Positions 1 through 9,612 are shown, counted from the stretch's first letter. The stretch: 29,986 nt of DNA from Chara braunii (GCA_003427395.1 BFEA01000315.1:979200-1009185), one strand, 5' to 3'. Translations and numbers: made by a program. Notes: generated by a model not told the origin, from the sequence alone.

Positions 1-3000
1 TTGAGTAGCAGCTCCTTGGTTTCTTGAAGGTGCATTACCGTCCCTTCCATCGTGGCTTGACATCTCCTTTTCCAGATGGTCCACAGACCGTATTGCCTCA
101 GCAGTTGGAGCATGTGTTTCTGGAAAGGGAGCATTTGTTTAGGTATCCCCGTGCCTAGTAACTTGGTAGTCTTTGAAGTGGGGAAGGCAGTCTTCGCTAC
201 TAGGGTCCATATCCCTTTTACATGCTCCCATACTTCCCCTGCCCTTTTGCAGTCTAGGAGGCAGTGTACTATAGTTTCTGGAATTTCATCCTGGCATACC
301 TTGCATAGTTCCCCCTCGGCACTTCTTTGTGTGTGGCTTCTCCTCTCATTGAGCCATGTGTTCACTGGTAGCGCCATGTGCGCTATTAGCCATTGCATAC
401 TCCTAACTTGGCCCATTCTTATTGATGATATGTTTTGCCAAGGGATTTCTGGCATCTGTCTTCTCGGTATCCCTACTCTTTTCTCCCAACGGTCCCTCAG
501 GTCTAGCTTTGTTGAGGTAGATCTGAATCTCAGTCTGTATCCTATTTTTGTGGTGTAGTGAAGGATATTTATTCTTCTGGTGACTCTTGATATCTCTCCC
601 CTTAGGTTCCAGGCCCATTCTCCCGGATCTACCTCTAGGTCTTCGATTGGGACCGCTGCGTTATACACTGTAAATTCCTCTGTTTCTATCACTCTTATCT
701 TTCGCAATCCATGTTTAAGGATATGTAGAGACGCCTTGGAGGACTGTTCCAGCTGGGATGTAGTGTTACTAGGTTGTATTATTGTGTATTTGTCTGCTAA
801 GAGCCAATCTTTCCTTTCTTTGTTCTCTTCCAAGACTCTAAAGACTTCCTTGGGTTCAGGCTCGTCGTCCCATGTTGCCCAGTCTCCCTCTCGCCATTTC
901 TTTCCTTCTCTCAGCAACCGCCCCCAGTCCGGTGGTATGGCCCCTATGACTATTCTGAGGTTATCTTGAAGTCTGTGGCACCCCTTCAAGGTTCTTCTCA
1001 GTTCTTCGCTTGATTTCCACCTTTTGTTACTCTCGTCCCAAATATGTTTGACCTGCCAAGCCCCGTGTTGTAACCATCTGCCCCATCTCGAATCCCTAAA
1101 CGAGAGCGTTAGTGGCTTTCCGTCAGNGTCCTTAATGCTAGCATTACAGAATAGTGGCTGTCTCAGCACCTCCTCCTTTATGGTGGGTTCTCTGACTTTT
1201 GCCGGGAAGACCTCTTTCCATAGCTGAATCAGCTGGGCCCAGTATGTTGGGATCTTGGATCTCCCTCCTTGTAACTCGTTAGCCTCCCTCCCCTGGGTCG
1301 ATTTGGCCCAGTTGTTACACATGATCCAGAATTGCCCAGACATATTGCTTGGTGTTTTGTATTTGGCCATCTGTCTAATCCTTTCCAACACTAGTGTCGT
1401 CCAGGATAATCTGGGCTGGGAGATTAACTTTACCACCCATTTTGTTTGAAGTGATTTTAGCTGTTGGCTTGGGTCTAGGATACCCAGACCCCCTTGTCCT
1501 TTGGGTCTGATTACTGTTTTCCATGCCACTTTGGATATGAAGTGTTCTGTATTATGCCTAGCCGTCCACAAGAAAGCTGCCGCTTTTTTCCTTAGTTGGG
1601 CTGTCGTGGTTGAGGGGGGTGACCAAATTGAGCCTGCGTACCACATCATGGAGAAGATTGATGCGTTTAAAATAAGTGCTCTACCATATATTGACGTGTA
1701 AACAGATGACCAGGCCCCAAATTTAGTCATCACCTTGGCCATTATGTCTGTTGCCATCGAGTTGTGCGCTCCCTCTTCTGTGATCTTGATTCCTAAGTAG
1801 CGAAGCGGTTGTTGGGAAGTTAGCCACTGTAGTCCCTCGGGACTGTTGTCCGAGATCTGATTTTCCAGGTCCTGGTCGACTAACCACCACCCTACTGTTT
1901 TGCTCCAGTTCACTTTCATTTCTGATGCTAGTTGGAAAGCTTCCATTGCTCTCGTTAGAGCTTGGAATGATGAATCTGTAGCTCTTATTAAAACTGTTAG
2001 GTCGTCAGCAAATAGGATCGTCGTTGGGAGTTCCACTCTGTGACCCTGTAGATCTGGTGGAGCTATGAGTCTCTCTATTGATGGGTCTTTTCTTAAAAAG
2101 GAGGCTATTGCTTCCATTATGAAAAGAAAGATGGGGGCCGCTAGTGGATCTCCCTGTCTGACTGATCTAGACATCTTATAAGAAGAAGATACGTGACCAT
2201 TAACCTGTACCTGACCCCTCGCGTCATTGTATAGGACTCTGATCCACTTTCTAAAATTTGGTCCCACCCCCATTTTCTCCATACATCTCTGTAAGAAGGA
2301 CCAACTGACTTGGTCATATGCTTTTTCAAAATCGAAGAAGAGGATAGCCGCGTTGATTCTCCTGTCTCTTATGTAACGGACTGATTCTGTTAGGCACATG
2401 ACGTTGTCTAGTATGAACCTCCCTGGGATGAAACCTGTCTGGTCAATGTGGAAGCATCCTGCCGTGATCTTGGATAGGCGGTTCGCTAGTGCTTTAGCTA
2501 TTATCTTGTGCGTAAGGGTTAATAAAGTTATGGGTCTATAATTGCGTATGTCTGTTGGGTTACCCTTCTTGTAGAGTAGTGTGACTATTCCTGTAGCTGG
2601 GTCGCTTCCTATGCCCTCTTTCTGCCAAGCATTCTCTAGGAAGGCTAGATACTCTTCTCCTAGGATAGGCCAGAATTCTATCCAGAATTCTTTTGTTAGT
2701 CCATCTTTCCCTGGGGTTTTGTTTGGGGCCATTGTTTTTAATGCGTTCCGTAACTCTTCTTGTGATAAAGGTTCATCTAGCATGGCTGCGTGTGATCTTG
2801 AAATTGTGTTCTGTAGGTAGTTGAGGAACTTTATTNGTGCTTCTTCTACTCTTTGCTGGGGGAACTGATCTTCCGTGGATGTGTATAGTCTGCTGTAAAA
2901 GTCTACCGCTACTTTCATCATTCCTTCCTGATCCGATGTTGGTCCGTGTTCTCCTTCCAATTGGGCGATAGTATTATTTCTTCCTCTGTTTTTGATTTTT

Positions 3001-4265
3001 TGGAAGAAANATTTGGTCATTCTCTCCCCTTCCTCCCATTCTCTGACTCTGGCCCTCAATTGCAGGCCTTTTGCTTTCCAACGTTGCCAATCAGCCATCT
3101 CTCCCCTTGCCCTCTCCAGAACTCCTTCGTAGAGCTCTTCTCCCTGATTATTGATACTATTAAGCTCCGCTATCTCTATTGCTTTCTTTAGCTCCTCCTC
3201 TCTCTGCCTCCGCTTAGCTGCTAGCTTCCTTGCCACTATAGCTGAGGCCTTGGACATAGTCGCCAATAACTCCGGGAAAGATTGTGTATCTGGATTGTGT
3301 TCTTGACAGACCTGGAGAATGGCCTGTCTCATCTCTTGGGTTTTCAGGAGAGAGTTGTTAACTTTGTAGAAACCCTTGCCTCTAAGGACTTGCTTATCTG
3401 TTATTATCNCTAAGTGNATGGGCTTATGGTCTAATCCCANTTCGTAAGGGAGGTTGCCTATCCTTGCTTCATGTAGCATCCCTAGTAGACCTGTCGATAC
3501 TAGGAAGTAATCTATTCTTGACGCCGATGTGTGTTGACTTCGATTTCTTTTACGGTATGTAAATTGTCTTTCATCTGGGTAGTAGATTCTAAAGGGATCC
3601 AGCAATTCTAGATTAGTCATTAGTCTATGGATTGGGGCTGATTCTTCTGACCACCCTTCCTCTTCCGCTCTTTGACTACCAGATAGTNTGTCTANACTAG
3701 GATCCAAAGTAGCGTTCCAGTCCCCTGCTAAGATAAGATGCCTATCCGGTTCTAGGAGTAGTTTGATCTTCTCTAACATTTCCGATCTCTGTTGGGCTCC
3801 GTTCGGGCAATATACTGCGAGTAGTGTATAAGATTCCTCGTGCAGTTCGAAGTTGATCTTGACCCATCTTCCCTCTGTCTCATCTACCTTCGCTTCAGTG
3901 ATGTGAATCTTATCCGACGTTGGTGACCGTTTGTTTTGTATGATTACTACCCCTGCAGAGTGATTACTTGTTGCCGGTGCCCACCATGAAGNCTTTACTC
4001 TGTGCAGAATTCTTTCTATTTTATTCCTCGTCTTCCGATGCTCTTCAGTGTCCTGTAAATGTGTTTCCTGTAAACACAAAAATTCCGGTGGAGACGACGC
4101 ATACCACTCTGAATAGTTGAGGACGTTTCGCCACTTGTCCCTGTTATCCAGAATCCCTACCATCCCATTCACATTCCATGATGTAATCTTAATCTCCGGT
4201 GCCGCTGTTCCCCCTTTTGGTCTCCTTGCTTTCTTTCTTGGTCTCTCCTCTGCTGTCTCCTCCAT
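1..4265 (-). CDS. LINE A ORF2: endonuclease / reverse transcriptase (partial, open at window edge)
   Basis: The product nicks target DNA and reverse-transcribes the LINE RNA at the nick. The frame starts at ATG 4265-4263 and has no stop in 1,421 codons; I checked every codon for in-phase stops. A basic stretch (RPRKKARRPK, residues 8-17) may be a nuclear localisation signal. An exonuclease-endonuclease-phosphatase domain follows, with SWNVNG (about 29-34), QETHL (about 66), AGDWNA and LDHKPI (about 280). The reverse transcriptase contains KTPGKDGL, YKKGN, NYRPI, DQTGFIPGR, FFDFEKAYDQV, RQGDPLA and the catalytic FADD (about 753). The C-terminal part has a CX2C...HX4C cluster (about 1320-1339) typical of the zf-RVT domain of plant LINEs. 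Ambiguous bases give a few unknown residues. An upstream in-frame TAA (about 4276) supports the start. All motifs needed for activity are present, so this may be a recently active copy. Confidence 0.93.
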   Translation of the reverse strand, partial: MEETAEERPRKKARRPKGGTAAPEIKITSWNVNGMVGILDNRDKWRNVLNYSEWYASSPPEFLCLQETHLQDTEEHRKTRNKIERILHRVKXSWWAPATSNHSAGVVIIQNKRSPTSDKIHITEAKVDETEGRWVKINFELHEESYTLLAVYCPNGAQQRSEMLEKIKLLLEPDRHLILAGDWNATLDPSXDXLSGSQRAEEEGWSEESAPIHRLMTNLELLDPFRIYYPDERQFTYRKRNRSQHTSASRIDYFLVSTGLLGMLHEARIGNLPYEXGLDHKPXHLXIITDKQVLRGKGFYKVNNSLLKTQEMRQAILQVCQEHNPDTQSFPELLATMSKASAIVARKLAAKRRQREEELKKAIEIAELNSINNQGEELYEGVLERARGEMADWQRWKAKGLQLRARVREWEEGERMTKXFFQKIKNRGRNNTIAQLEGEHGPTSDQEGMMKVAVDFYSRLYTSTEDQFPQQRVEEAXIKFLNYLQNTISRSHAAMLDEPLSQEELRNALKTMAPNKTPGKDGLTKEFWIEFWPILGEEYLAFLENAWQKEGIGSDPATGIVTLLYKKGNPTDIRNYRPITLLTLTHKIIAKALANRLSKITAGCFHIDQTGFIPGRFILDNVMCLTESVRYIRDRRINAAILFFDFEKAYDQVSWSFLQRCMEKMGVGPNFRKWIRVLYNDARGQVQVNGHVSSSYKMSRSVRQGDPLAAPIFLFIMEAIASFLRKDPSIERLIAPPDLQGHRVELPTTILFADDLTVLIRATDSSFQALTRAMEAFQLASEMKVNWSKTVGWWLVDQDLENQISDNSPEGLQWLTSQQPLRYLGIKITEEGAHNSMATDIMAKVMTKFGAWSSVYTSIYGRALILNASIFSMMWYAGSIWSPPSTTTAQLRKKAAAFLWTARHNTEHFISKVAWKTVIRPKGQGGLGILDPSQQLKSLQTKWVVKLISQPRLSWTTLVLERIRQMAKYKTPSNMSGQFWIMCNNWAKSTQGREANELQGGRSKIPTYWAQLIQLWKEVFPAKVREPTIKEEVLRQPLFCNASIKDXDGKPLTLSFRDSRWGRWLQHGAWQVKHIWDESNKRWKSSEELRRTLKGCHRLQDNLRIVIGAIPPDWGRLLREGKKWREGDWATWDDEPEPKEVFRVLEENKERKDWLLADKYTIIQPSNTTSQLEQSSKASLHILKHGLRKIRVIETEEFTVYNAAVPIEDLEVDPGEWAWNLRGEISRVTRRINILHYTTKIGYRLRFRSTSTKLDLRDRWEKRVGIPRRQMPEIPWQNISSIRMGQVRSMQWLIAHMALPVNTWLNERRSHTQRSAEGELCKVCQDEIPETIVHCLLDCKRAGEVWEHVKGIWTLVAKTAFPTSKTTKLLGTGIPKQMLPFQKHMLQLLRQYGLWTIWKRRCQATMEGTVMHLQETKELLL

Positions 4266-4311
4266 CCAGTTTCTGTGTTAACATGGTTCCTTACTCTCCC
4301 TTGTTTCTTGT

Positions 4312-4770
4312 TTAGGTGTTTGGTGCAGTAAGGTCTATCAACATTGCCACCTCGCTAACGTTCTTCTCGAAGAATTGTGGCAGCCAGGACAGGGCCTCCA
4401 CCTTGACTGCCACTGCTGCGCATCTAGCTACCCATTCTGCTCCTCTTTCTCCTCCCAAGAATCCATAGGGAATGGTCTCTACTACCTGCCACGGCATCCA
4501 TACCAGACCCTCCCTAAGCTCTGCCTCTTCCTCCATCTGCCAGATCAAAGGGCTGAAATCAGGTGTAGACTCTGCCTCTCCCTCCTCTCCCAGTTCCATC
4601 CGCTCCCCATACCCTTCTTTCAGGAGGAATGTATGAGCTGGCAGGTTGCTACCTATCAGCCCTTGCAGTCCTGTGGCTGTGCATTCTTCCACCTGTGCTG
4701 TTAAAAGTTGCAGGGACTGATCGATTGCAACTTCCCAATCTGAGTGTCCTGCGTTCCAACGACATGGCAT
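4312..4770 (-). pseudogene. LINE A ORF1, C-terminal fragment
   Basis: ORF1 proteins of L1-like elements bind the element RNA. This 152-residue frame is recognised because its second half (DFSPLIWQM, then WMPWQVVETIPYGFLGG and a hydrophobic segment) lines up with the C-terminal part of LINE B ORF1 (AFSPLIAKM, WRPWRTVAKVPYNILAG). It ends in TAA 46 bases before the ORF2 ATG, matching the 51-base gap in LINE B. The N-terminal RNA-binding region and zinc knuckle seen in LINE B are absent. An in-frame stop lies just upstream at 4786-4788, so the ATG at 4770 is probably not a genuine start. This is a 5'-truncated or decayed ORF1. Confidence 0.7.
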
Positions 4771-5810
4771 GCAGCAATCCAGTTCCTATTCCACCAGCAA
4801 GTCAAAGAATTTGAATACAATTAACACCCCGCTGCAACCCCAAAGTCACGGCCACAGGTAAGTACCGGCCCTACAGGCCTCCCAAACAAGCAAGTGCCCT
4901 GGCAGGCCACACACACACTCAGGCCGACAAGCACTCAGACAGGCACGCAGACCAGCAAACACGCACACACACAGACTTCAAAAAACTCAGCAAAAACCCG
5001 GAATCTCAGTGGCACATGCCACATGGAACCCGCAGTCTAACTGCAGGTGGTGCAAGCTCAGAAACTCATGTTCCTGGGGACGGCTGCTGCTGGGGTACCA
5101 AGGGGCCATTCGGTTCCGGATCTCTCCCATCACGCACGCAGGTGCGCTTCCAGCGAGCTTTTGGGTCCTGGTCCCTCCAGGACAACCGTCGTCAGATTAT
5201 GAGGAGCCCGATCGATCGGACGAACGAGATTAGCCCATTCCCTCGGACTCCGAAGTTTCCTCTTCCCTGAGTCCCCGCGAAAGAGCGGGTTGAATGCGAT
5301 CTGGATCAGGACTTTGTTCATTTCTTTCAAATTGATTTCCTTTTGTTTGTCGGCGGCCTTCTGACTTTTTGTGAAAATATACCTGCGGGCTGTTCCGTGC
5401 TTTCTCAGCTCTCTCTGAATTTGGTTCGTAATTCGGCCATTGCCCTTGTCTAATTCTGTGCTTTTCCAAGGTGTCCTTGGGACTGAGGCGAGGACCCCGT
5501 TTTCGCCCCAGCGGTTCAGTCCGCCGCCCAAAATCCTCGGCCACACCCCCTTTACTCTGATTGGCGTTCTCACGGGTACGAGACGGCATGGGGTGTGAGG
5601 GAGCGCATCCTAAGTTCTTCTTCACTCCCAACGTATAAACCCAGCAAGTTCCATTCTTCCCCGACGTTTGTCCACTTCAGGGTCAACGCCTGATCATAAC
5701 ACTGCTCGAAAGTCCACATAATCATTTACGCCTGTTTATTTGTTTCCGGTCTTTCGCTGTAGTATGCAACAAACAAGGAAGCATCATCCACAAAACCCAA
5801 ACCTGCTGCA
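4771..5810. other. Unassigned sequence between LINE A and the LTR retrotransposon
   Basis: No protein family could be recognised here. Overlapping open frames of 133-147 codons exist on the minus strand (5130-5631), but they share the same bases, have no recognisable motif and look like chance frames in GC-moderate DNA. A CA/CAG-rich stretch lies at about 4900-4980. A TATAAA match at about 5635 and a good splice-donor match (CAG/GTAAGT, about 4853-4861) are isolated and not supported by any gene model. The upstream part could be diverged LINE A 5' sequence. Confidence 0.4.
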
Positions 5811-5829
5811 GAACTAAGGGTAGGACCCC
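5811..5829. repeat. Outer left arm of an inverted repeat split by the LTR retrotransposon
   Basis: Joined to 25265-25274 across the retrotransposon, this gives a 29-base arm that is the reverse complement of 25585-25613 with two mismatches (CTAAGGG versus CTTTGGG). The retrotransposon therefore landed inside an existing dyad. Confidence 0.75.
5825..5829. repeat. Target-site duplication of the LTR retrotransposon, left copy (ACCCC)
   Basis: ACCCC lies directly before the TG that opens the 5' LTR. The same five bases follow the CA that closes the 3' LTR at 25260-25264. Five base pairs is the usual Ty3/gypsy duplication size. Confidence 0.95.
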
Positions 5830-5851
5830 TGTGGCATACTGCGTTGCCACA

Positions 5852-6113
5852 CGGGCCTGCAGGGCCCGTCCCGCATTTCCAGCCTAAAAGCCTAGAAATA
5901 AGGGCTTACAGGCCCCTGTCGTTTCAGCCTGAAAGACTGAAAAACGAGGGCCTGCAGGCCCTATGTCGTTTCAGCCTAAAACAGGGCTTTTCAGCCCTGA
6001 GGCTTTTCAGCCTGAAACGGAGGGCCACTTTCGGGCCCTCATAAGATCAACCTACCCTAAGACTCAGGCACAAAAACAGGGTTTCGGGAACAGGCTATCT
6101 TTAGCCTGTTCCC
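5852..6113 (+). repeat. Hairpin-rich block in the 5' LTR
   Basis: Successive short dyads: CGGGCC/GGCCCG (5852-5868), a perfect 16-base palindrome AGGGCCTGCAGGCCCT (5947-5962), CAGGGCT/AGCCCTG, AGGCT/AGCCT and GAGGGCC/GGCCCTC. They end with a perfect 12-bp stem and 4-base loop at 6086-6113. The mini-palindrome TTTCAGCCTGAAA and near variants recur several times. The block is kept in the 3' LTR (24112-24373). Confidence 0.85.
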
Positions 6114-6397
6114 ACGACAGCCTCAAGCAGGAGCTGCAGCGGCAGCCCCTGACTCCCTGCGGCATTGGCAAGAGCAGCCTCCTGGACTGCCTCGCCCTGC
6201 AGTCAGGAGGCAGGCCGAGAAGCACATAGGGAGTTCCCATGCACTTCACGGGTAGGTAGTTGGACAGTAGGCACGAGTAGTCTTCAGGATTCGGCCGCAG
6301 CACTCAGGAGGAGCGCTGCAGTAGTCTTCAGCGCTAGCAGTAGTCTTCAGCGCTGGGCGCTAATAGCTGTAGGAGTAGTCTTCAGCGCAGTGCGCTA

Positions 6398-6502
6398 CCG
6401 TCTTCCCCCGAATACAACGTACGGTCATTATAGCTGTATCTAGCCTGAAAGATGGCTCGAATGCAGCTATATTGACCGTACGTTGTATTCGGGGGAAGAA
6501 GG
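6398..6502. mobile_element. 105-bp MITE-like element inserted in the 5' LTR, TA target duplication
   Basis: The 3' LTR reads GCGCTAGTAGCTGG without interruption (about 24652-24665). The 5' LTR has the same sequence split by 105 bp with TA on both sides (6396-6397 and 6503-6504). The insert has terminal inverted repeats of about 42 bp with only a few mismatches; the first bases are CCGTCTTCCCCCGAATAC and, from the other end, CCTTCTTCCCCCGAATAC. TA duplication with long terminal repeats and no coding capacity suggests a Tc1/mariner-mobilised MITE. It is almost all terminal repeat, so it folds into a near-perfect hairpin. Confidence 0.92.
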
Positions 6503-6633
6503 TAGTAGCTGGTAGTGGTAGTGTTGGAGAGAGATGGCTGGCGGAGGCCAGCGGTACTTACCTGTGGCGCCATAGCTCCAGCTCCATCTTCGAGGCACCT
6601 GCATCAAGGCGCCATCTTCACAGGTTAGTACTG

Positions 6634-6638
<5 letters not shown>

Positions 6639-6680
<42 letters not shown>
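6639..6680 (+). repeat. (AG)n microsatellite in the 5' LTR
   Basis: There are 42 bases of AG repeat here, against 16 bases at the matching place in the 3' LTR (24792-24807), so the tract has changed length since insertion. Confidence 0.97.
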
Positions 6681-6685
<5 letters not shown>

Positions 6686-7136
6686 CTTCTTCCTCTTCTC
6701 AGTCCACCATCTCTTCTTACCCTCTCACCACCTGACTTCTCAGTATCAGCAGACTACGACAGAGAGAGAGAGAGAGTTGTGACTTGAGACTTGACGACAT
6801 TGGATCCAGACTCGACATTGGGATTCAGACATTTTGACGAGGGATTATTTGGGCCTGTGCCGAAGACTTGGTGTTGACGACATTCCCATCTTCCCTTCTT
6901 CTTCGTCTAACCCCCCTCTTCTTCGTCTGTGTATGGTTGGGGCTGGCGCATTCTTCCTGTGTGAGCACCAGACCCCTTCACACCATGGAATGATGAGGAT
7001 GATGTATTTTCTGGGCTGCATTGCAATATTGATTGTTCGGATCACTGGTATCTAAGTCTTCCGCTACGCTATCTTGTACTTTGTATTGAGAGGTCGGTTC
7101 TTGTTCTAGTCTGCACAGTTACAGTATGCAACAGTT

Positions 7137-7148
7137 TGGTATCGGAGC
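7137..7148 (+). promoter_or_regulatory. Primer binding site, initiator-Met-tRNA type
   Basis: TGGTATCGGAGC begins three bases after the LTR end. It matches the usual plant initiator-Met primer site (TGGTATCAGAGC) except for one base. The same 12 bases recur at 29742-29753 behind another LTR, so the G may reflect the host tRNA. Confidence 0.9.
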
Positions 7149-7271
7149 GGACCTCTCATTCAGAGGACCCGCTCAATCAAGTAGCAAGCTTGTTTGATCT
7201 ATTGATCTCATTAGTAAATCAAGTAGGACTTCGTCAAATCTCTGAATTTTTTTTTTCTTTCTTTCTCATAT

Positions 7272-7590
7272 ATCTGAAAATTCGTGATAATAGCATTTCG
7301 TTTTATCTGAAATTTTCTGATAATCGCATTTCGCTTTACCTGAAAATTTCTGATATTAGTATTTCGTTTTCACGTAACAAATATCTGAAAATTTCTGAAA
7401 ATCGCATTTCTTTTTATCTGAAATTCCTGATAATAGCATTACGTTCTACCTGAAAATTCCAATATTTGCATTTCGTTTTCATGCAACAAATATCCGAAAT
7501 TTTTCTGAAAGCAGCATTTCGTTTTCTGATATTTTGCATACATAAGCCGAAAATTTCTGATATGAGCATTTCGTTTTCTAGGCCTATTAG
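7272..7590 (+). repeat. Leader tandem repeat, about 33-bp unit with 110-bp higher-order period
   Basis: Degenerate AT-rich units of the form ATCTGAAAATTTCTGATAA followed by a GCATTTCGTTTT-like end repeat about eight times. Two consecutive groups of three units (7272-7382 and 7383-7491) each end with an extra CACGTAACAAAT or CATGCAACAAAT, giving a higher-order period near 110 bp. Two longer, more diverged units follow. The array lies between the primer site and gag and is interrupted by LINE B. Confidence 0.85.
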
Positions 7591-7604
7591 GATAACGATA
7601 GAGG
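7591..7604. repeat. Target-site duplication of LINE B, left copy
   Basis: GATAACGATAGAGG is repeated exactly at 17701-17714, directly after the LINE B poly(A) tail. Fourteen bases is typical for target-primed reverse transcription. Confidence 0.96.
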
Positions 7605-9612
7605 ACAAAAAAGGAAACAAAGAAATGCTGCGCTCGCGCCGGCCGGTTAGCGCAAAGCAGCGCTAATTTTTCCGAGCCATGTCCGTAGCCCATCTGAGCA
7701 CGTGAACGCGCCCGCAACTTCGACCATCGCCTCTGCCCCCTCCACACCGCCGAGTCGGCTACGCACACCTCCAAACCACGGAGACGGCAATGAGCATTGC
7801 CCAAGCCATAGCCGGTCTAGTCCGACAGAGAAGTCCCGTGCGTGCGCGCCCGGCGCACGCGCACTGAGGCTCTACGTCACCGAACGAACGAAGGAACCGG
7901 TGAAAGGAACTTCATCGCCTTCACTCGGACGTCACTCGACGGGACTTGTCAAACCGTCACCGTCTTCGAAGCTGCCACTCGTCAAGGTGTCACGAGGATT
8001 CCAGCGATGTCATTGGAGTAAACAAGCAATCAAGTCGAAGCCTTCATGTGAGATCGGACCTTAATACAACCTTCCTATCTAACAGTCTCGACTCCCATCC
8101 CTCACCTCCCAGCCTTCCCCCAAATCTCATCTCATTCTCCCCAACTCTCTCCCATCCCCAACACGGCCTTACTCACTACATCCTCCATCCTAATACAACC
8201 CTTCCTCCTCTCCACGAGATTCGTTCGACTCAATCAACCCGGAATCGCCATCGTCCGTATGTGGAACCTCCACCTCCGCCCCCCCCCCCCCCCCCCCCCA
8301 TTTCCTACTATCCCCACGCTACCTTGGCCCCCTTTGAACCCATACACAGCCAGCGTTGATCCGCGTCTAATCCCACCCTGGAGCCATATTGATCCCAGCC
8401 CGTCTCGCTGCTGTTGTCATCCAGTTCCCCCACCCCCAGTTTAATCGTCCACCTGGTCCCAGCACAAACCCGACTCGGTCTGCTATCACGGCGTCCGCGA
8501 TCCCGATCCCCCAGTACTCCACCCCGATCGACCCCCCTCCCCCACTGTCCCGATCTCGCTCCATCCCGATCCTGCTCCGGTCCCGTTCAATCCCCGTCCT
8601 GATCTCGTCCCGCTCCACCCCATCCGGGTCCTCATCAGGGTCCTCTCCTGATCCGGGTCTGTCACGCCCCCAGCCCGTTCCCGATCCCTTCCCATCTTAA
8701 TCCACTCTCGGCTCGATCCCGAACCCCTCCCCTTTCCGATCCGTCTTATCCCCACCCCGACCCTGCTTCATCCCCCTCCCTCTCCTAGATTCCATAGGAC
8801 TCCCAACCCGTCCCACTCCAATCCCATTCCGCTCCTGTTCTCACTCCGATCCCCTTCGGGGCTCCTCCCACTCCCGATCCAGTTCTCGTTCGCCTCTTCC
8901 CTAGCCCCCACTCCGATCCCCTCTGGTGCTCCGTTCACCCCCGATCCCATTCTCGTTCATTTTCATCCCTACCCCACGTAACCCCCACTTCGATCCGATT
9001 CCGCCCTCAGTCAGATCCCACATAACTCCACCCGATCCCAGGCCGACCCCACTCCCCCCCCCGCTTGATCATTCCCGATCCTAGCGCTACCTCCCCTCTC
9101 ATCCCGCTCTACCCACCTCCCATCCCGACCCCGGTTCCTCCGTGATCCCACCCCGACTCTATCCCGATCCCAGCAAGATCCCAACATGATCCGTTTCCGT
9201 TCCTACCTGGGGTTTCCCCCGACCCCATCCCGTCCCTACCGACCCCCTCCCCCTACTGTCCCCCCCCTTGGCCGGCCCTCCGCGCCCCCTTCTCCACTAC
9301 CAATCACCCCGTTACCTCGTCATCTCCTCTCCGTAGATTTCTTGGTTCGGACCCCATCCCGCAGAGCTATCCAGCTAATCCTTCTCCAATTAACTCACCA
9401 TTGGTCGTATAGGCTCGTTTTGATTAGTGCCGATTACGCATGTTCGCTCTCAAATAGTGATCGTAATGATCTCACGATCGGAGGTAAAGGGTCAATCGCA
9501 TTTCTCCTAGTAGTAGCTAGCTATTAATTATTGAGGCCTTACAACAAGTGCGACTCAATAGCAGTTGAGAATCGTTTAATCTGTTGTCTATCCTTCAACG
9601 AGCACCTCAAAG
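7605..9612 (+). promoter_or_regulatory. LINE B 5' UTR, probable internal promoter region
   Basis: Two kilobases without a recognisable protein. The first 450 bp are GC- and CpG-rich. From about 8060 to 9330 the plus strand is strongly C/T-biased, built from degenerate repeats of CCCGATCC-like words, and includes 21 consecutive C at 8279-8299. Open frames rich in Pro, Ser and Arg here are a by-product of this composition. L1-type elements carry internal promoters in their 5' UTR; that role is inferred, not shown. Confidence 0.6.

Larger units (their letters stand above)
1..4770 (-). mobile_element. LINE A, L1-like non-LTR retrotransposon, 3' end outside window
   Basis: This is a minus-strand LINE with the usual order ORF1 then ORF2, separated by 46 bases. 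ORF2 reads without interruption from 4265 to the window edge, so the 3' UTR, poly(A) tail and one target-site duplication lie outside. Only the C-terminal part of ORF1 can be recognised. Upstream of 4770 its frame meets a stop (minus-strand TAG at 4786-4788) and nothing resembling the LINE B ORF1 continues, so the copy is probably 5'-truncated or diverged near 4770-4850. The same ORF1 and ORF2 families occur in LINE B on the opposite strand. The element type is certain; the left boundary is unknown and the right boundary approximate. Confidence 0.9.
5830..7133 (+). repeat. 5' LTR (1,304 bp)
   Basis: It begins TGTGGCATACTGC and ends TATGCAACA, as does the 3' LTR. It is 134 bp longer than its partner. 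The difference is accounted for by the 105-bp MITE plus its TA duplication, 26 bp of extra GA repeat, a second GA tract longer by 2 bp, and one single-base deletion. The first 300 bp are dense in short hairpins. A GA tract next to a pyrimidine-rich patch (about 6681-6730) could belong to the core promoter; no clear TATA box is seen. Confidence 0.96.

Noticed and set aside
76-3191. Plus-strand open frames of 60-160 codons over LINE A
   Set aside because: They lie antisense to the intact minus-strand ORF2, whose reading frame carries all the recognised motifs.
4853-4861. Splice donor CAG/GTAAGT on the plus strand as part of a host gene
   Set aside because: An isolated match with no coding exon before it and no acceptor or coding exon recognised after it.
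5130-5631. Two overlapping minus-strand open frames of 133-147 codons
   Set aside because: No recognisable domain, they overlap in different frames, and no supporting signals were seen.
6834-7055. A 73-codon frame in the 5' LTR, repeated in the 3' LTR at 24960
   Set aside because: It is present twice only because it lies in the LTR; no domain, and near-identity of the LTRs explains the conservation.
7702-9527. Pro/Ser/Arg-rich open frames
   Set aside because: They come from the C/T-rich repeat composition of the LINE 5' UTR on both strands and show no domain.
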